In this document: piece after piece, positions 60,934 to 64,000 of the stretch
How positions within the stretch are numbered: the stretch's first letter is position 1
Layout: every line of letters starts with the position of its first letter
Assembly (NCBI GenBank): GCA_018894105.1
Contig: CM032121.1
Span: forward strand, 36,178,230 to 36,242,229
Length of the DNA stretch: 64,000 nt
Direction: 5' to 3'
DNA from: Jacaranda mimosifolia
Lineage: Eukaryota > Streptophyta > Magnoliopsida > Lamiales > Bignoniaceae
The notes under the pieces: generated by a model
Seen by the model: only the letters and a program-made list of their open reading frames with translations
What the model was told of the DNA's origin: nothing
Database searches by the model: none
Position numbers and translations under genes: made by a program

Positions 60934-61100
60934 CCAAGGCACATGACCACTCTCTGTCACATTTAACAGGGTGGTTAATGACAGAGACGCGATGTGTTAA
61001 AAAATAGACACTTTAGGGATCAATTTTGTAACTACATACTATTAAAGAACGAAAACCAAATAAGTGACTAAGTTTAGGGACAAAAATTATAATTTTCCCC
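60934..61100 (-). repeat. Right terminal inverted repeat of the MULE
   Basis: Inverted match to 56011-56179 with about 15% differences by eye. The zinc-finger gene starts only about 130 bp inside it, so this repeat probably served as its promoter. Confidence 0.9.
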
Positions 61101-61393
61101 ATCAATACATAATACTTTAAGTATATTTTCTATAGAGGATTTTGTGACATTTCATTTTAGATTTTCTATTAGTATTTTAAAAAAAAATTAGTTAGGGTCA
61201 TTCTGTAGGGTTTTGTATAGATAGATCAAACTTTTGTGGTTGTATAGTAATTAATTTTTTTCATTTATCAATTTTTAGGTATCAAAAAAATGAAACTTTT
61301 GTCCTATAAGTGTTGACCCCAAAAACTTAGGTATCAAAAGTGCGAATCCCCCTATCCAATGGGACTAAAAGTATTATTTTCCCTAATATAATA

Positions 61394-61615
61394 TATACCT
61401 AAATTGGTAACTAAAATTCAATGTTTGAAATAAATATTTGTATTTTATTAGTTATTTAATGTCAATATAAAAAACAAGGATTTTTTACTATTAGATACTA
61501 TGTGTTTAATGGATATATGCTTTGTACCTAGGGAATATATATTTTGTAGGGTATGAACGGAGACATATGAGCTAATGTAATATTTTATTCAGTGAAATGT
61601 ATTTATTAATATTCT
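61394..61615 (-). repeat. Dispersed repeat R1, copy 2, right part
   Basis: Inverted match to about 534-740 of copy 1 (cctacaaaatat, ttaaacacatagtatctaatag against ttaaatatataatatccaatag). It continues the left part at 53930-54565 across the MULE-like insertion. Confidence 0.7.
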
Positions 61616-62007
61616 ATTTTATATATTGACGGAAAACATGTCACTATGTCATATTAATATTACTATTAAAATGGAATAAATATTTTTAAACTTAATAGTT
61701 TGAATTATATATGTAACACCCCTAAAATTCAATATTTTAGAAAATAAGAATTTAGAAATCAAGATTTTGATTGGTCAAATTTTAGGGCTCGAAAAATAGA
61801 TAAAAAGGACTTGATTGCAAAAATTTTGAAAGTTTTGGGGTCAAAGTGCAATTAAACAAGACTTGATTGGATCACATTTTAGTCAAAGGGGTCAAATGAG
61901 GCACCCACTTAGTTAGGGGCTAAATTGAAGTTTGTGGAAACTTTGAAGGGCTTAATTGTTGGCTGAAGAAACTTTTTGGGCTAATCTGTGATTAAGCAGA
62001 AGTTGAT

Positions 62008-62008
<1 letters not shown>

Positions 62009-62048
<40 letters not shown>
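62009..62048 (+). repeat. Microsatellite (AT)n(GT)n
   Basis: A run of AT dinucleotides passes into about eleven GT dinucleotides inside the LTR. It gives short spurious frames on both strands. Confidence 0.95.
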
Positions 62049-63819
62049 AGAATTGCATATTCTTCCCCATTTCTTCTCCAGCTTTCCCGCGGCCACCCTC
62101 CATTTTCTCTCCTGCAAACACCCACCGGCGATGGCCAAACCACAAAACCAAACCATCCATCTCCTTCCCCGCACTCCCAACATCACACTAATACCTCATG
62201 CACACACTTATCACCGACACAACCACTAGAAATTGAGCTTGAAAGTTAGTCAACGATGAGGCTCGGTGGGTTTCTCTTCCTGGTAACATTTCACGGTGGA
62301 CCAAAAGTGGTTCTAGTAGAGCTCAGCTCAAGGAATATCACGACAGCTTTGGATTTGGTTTTGGTCTGGCGCTGATGATGGAATTTGGAGAAAATTGTGC
62401 GGCGGCGAGTGGTGGTGAAGAATGGTCAGAGCTGAAATTGAGCAGCAAATCAGTGGCAATTAGTGAAATTGATTGACAGGTTTGGTTAGTTGAGCTGAAA
62501 GGCGTGTTCTGGAGGTGGAATTAGGTCTTTCTTGCAACAGTGAACGACGACGACAGCATGGCGGCGGAGCTGGGATAGAATTTGCAACTCGTCGTGAGGA
62601 TCATGACAGTGGTGATTTCGAGGTCTAGCTAAGCAATTTTGGGTGTAAAAGGGAATTAGATTATATATATTTATATACATATGTATATACATGTGATGTA
62701 CTGTTATTTCCATAACTTTGTAATATGCCAAGGATGAGAATTTGTATAAGATTGATATATATTTCCATGCATGGACTATAGTGTAGTTAGTAGGCCCGGA
62801 TCTATATTATTTTGTGTAATGTTAGGATAATTGAGTTAATTAAGTGATTAATCTATGATTTTATGAAATTGGAACTCAAGGAATGATAATTTGGTGATTT
62901 GAGATGCTATGGGACTAGGACTCAGTATATGCATGTGCCAGTATAAGTTTGGTAAACTTGGATTGTATTTTTTTATGAAAATATTGGGAATTATTGAGTT
63001 AATGAAAGAGAAAGCCCTAATTTTGTGAATTTGGAACCTAAGTGAAAACAATTGGGATAATTAGATAAATAGGTCTCTTATTGTTGATTTGGGACTCTAA
63101 TACGAGGTTAATTGGGTAGTTACTGATTGTAGACAGCTAATAGTAAGATTGTAATTATTGTAGGTTATTAAGGTCGAAAAAGATTTTGATTGTGAATTTA
63201 TTCCTTTGGATAGGTGACGAAGGAGTAGATCCCACAGACCAGTAGACTGTTGATTGTGCTTGCAATTTTTTGAGACTACGGAGGTGAGGGTCTAACCTCT
63301 TGTGTGTTGTTTTATATGCCCTGTGAGGGTCTGCCAATCTAGCACTTCTTTTACTTATCTATTATTGGAATAAACCCCTATGAGGGTTTCTTGTTTCTAT
63401 ATTGTACTGAATCTTGTTTCTTGAAATCTATGGATTTGTTCAGAATCTGCTTGTTTTTTGTTAATTAATTTGTATATCCCTGTGAGGATTTTTTCTTGAT
63501 CATGTTCTGATTGATTCGGTTATCTATTTGTTCTGGCACCTAGAACCTTCGATTGTTATATGTTATCTGTTTGTACTGTTATCTGACCATCCTGTATTGT
63601 TCTTTGTTGCCTTGCTGGCATTGTTTACCATCTGTAATTGTCAACTAGAACATTTTGTCTGTTATCTATTCAATCTGTTATCGGACCATTTGTTATCTAA
63701 GTGTTCTGTCATCTGTATCATTCTGTTATCAGATTGCTCTGTTATTCGATCGTTTCATTACCTAACTTTTCTGTTATCTGAGTCTAAATTTGATTGGTAT
63801 TATGGATTTGTTCTGTTAA

Positions 63820-64000
63820 TAATTTGTTATGTACCAAGTTGTTACGCTTGGGTAAGTTAGTTTGATTAGTATGTCATTGATTCATTCTGTTAACAATAAG
63901 TTATGTACCAAGCTGATATGCTTGGGTAAGTTATGTACCAAGCTATGTTTAGGTAAGTTCTGTCCCAGGTTGTCACGTGTGGGTAAGTTTGTATTAGGTT
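63820..64000 (+). repeat. Array of palindromic units at the window end
   Basis: Units such as ccaagttgttacgcttgg (63835) and ccaagctgatatgcttgg (63918), each followed by gtaag, are the plus-strand form of the arrays at 16320-16745 and 21800-22480. The array continues beyond the window. Confidence 0.8.

Larger units (their letters stand above)
56011..61100 (+). mobile_element. MULE (Mutator-like) DNA transposon with TIRs and 9-bp TSD, 5,090 bp
   Basis: Terminal inverted repeats of about 170 bp (56011-56179 and 60934-61100) start gggaaaaattataattttc and ggggaaaattataattttt. They share gtgtctattttttaac and tggtcatgtgccttg. The perfect 9-bp duplication atcaataca flanks it (56002-56010 and 61101-61109), the Mutator hallmark. 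It carries a transposase on the plus strand and a convergent zinc-finger gene on the minus strand, a layout like that of maize MuDR (mudrA and mudrB). The transposase is broken, so mobility is lost. Confidence 0.93.
54575..61384. mobile_element. Outer MULE-like non-autonomous element (about 1.7 kb without its insert)
   Basis: Inverted ends of about 90 bp: on the left ttggatagggaaatttgctcttttc, then ggggttgacacttataggat; on the right the reversed counterpart (cctataagtgttgacccc at about 61302, ccctatccaatgggact). Flanks are the 9-bp duplication aatataata (54566-54574 and 61385-61393). The flanking R1 halves join in the uninterrupted copy at 534-1412, confirming both borders. Its own sequence (54575-56001 and 61110-61384) has no coding potential, apart from a pyrimidine-rich/purine-rich stretch at 55740-55850. 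The autonomous MULE sits inside it. Confidence 0.7.
61712..64000 (+). repeat. Ty3/gypsy LTR of the element-2 family, running off the window
   Basis: It starts TGTAACACCC and reads as the reverse complement of the LTR at 21351-24444, covering about 2.3 of 3.1 kb. No polypurine tract precedes it, so it is a 5' LTR or a solo LTR. It holds a GC-rich segment (62070-62640) that looks coding on both strands but is shared LTR sequence, and the hairpin-unit array near the window end. Confidence 0.85.

Noticed and set aside
1..64000. tRNA, rRNA or other structured RNA genes
   Set aside because: Only short Met-tRNA complementary primer sites were found. No cloverleaf or rRNA sequence was recognised by eye; a covariance-model scan could not be run.

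Overview
The window is transposon-rich plant nuclear DNA. It shows Met-tRNA-type primer binding sites, Ty3/gypsy elements with chromodomain-like integrase tails, Ty1/copia elements, an L1-type LINE with a plant-style RNase H tail, hAT-like MITEs, MULEs and plant receptor-like kinase (RLK) domains with GT-AG introns. A eudicot is likely; the species cannot be named from the sequence. Nearly every coding region carries stops and frameshifts, many of them C-to-T type (CAG to TAG, CGA to TGA), as expected of old methylated heterochromatin. No intact host gene was found.

Layout. 1-533 is the tail of a gypsy LTR and 534-1412 is a dispersed repeat, R1. 3335-30840 is a three-level nest of Ty3/gypsy (Tekay/Del-like) elements. 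Element 3 (minus strand, TSD aaaat) is split in its left LTR by element 2 (minus strand, TSD aagtt). Element 2 is split in its left LTR by element 1 (plus strand, the only one with a nearly complete gag-pol and an extra ORF before gag). Element 2 also carries a hAT-like MITE in gag. Just right of element 3 is a Helitron-like 3' terminus (30848-30877). 31600-42985 is a LINE interrupted by a hAT MITE (33142-33522, 8-bp TSD) and by a complete copia element (35842-41181, TSD gttgg).

43481-47641 is a decayed host gene of unusual design: a malectin-like (CrRLK1L-type) receptor kinase whose reading continues through a linker and an intron into a second, S-domain/CRK-type kinase, giving a tandem-kinase RLK. 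A second complete copia (48590-53539, TSD gaaag) lies beside an eIF3m-like exon fragment (53655-53792).

53930-61615 is a second copy of R1, inverted, into which a MULE-like element (54575-61384, 9-bp TSD) inserted. Inside that element sits a further MULE (56011-61100, TIRs of about 170 bp, perfect 9-bp TSD) carrying a MuDR-type transposase and a convergent minus-strand gene for a GRF-type zinc-finger protein. The R1 copy at 534-1412 is the paralogous empty site. From 61712 to the window end runs another gypsy LTR of element 2's family.

The points most worth a second look are the tandem-kinase RLK, the zinc-finger partner gene in the MULE, the covarying hairpin arrays in the gypsy LTRs, and the extra coiled-coil/acidic ORF of element 1.
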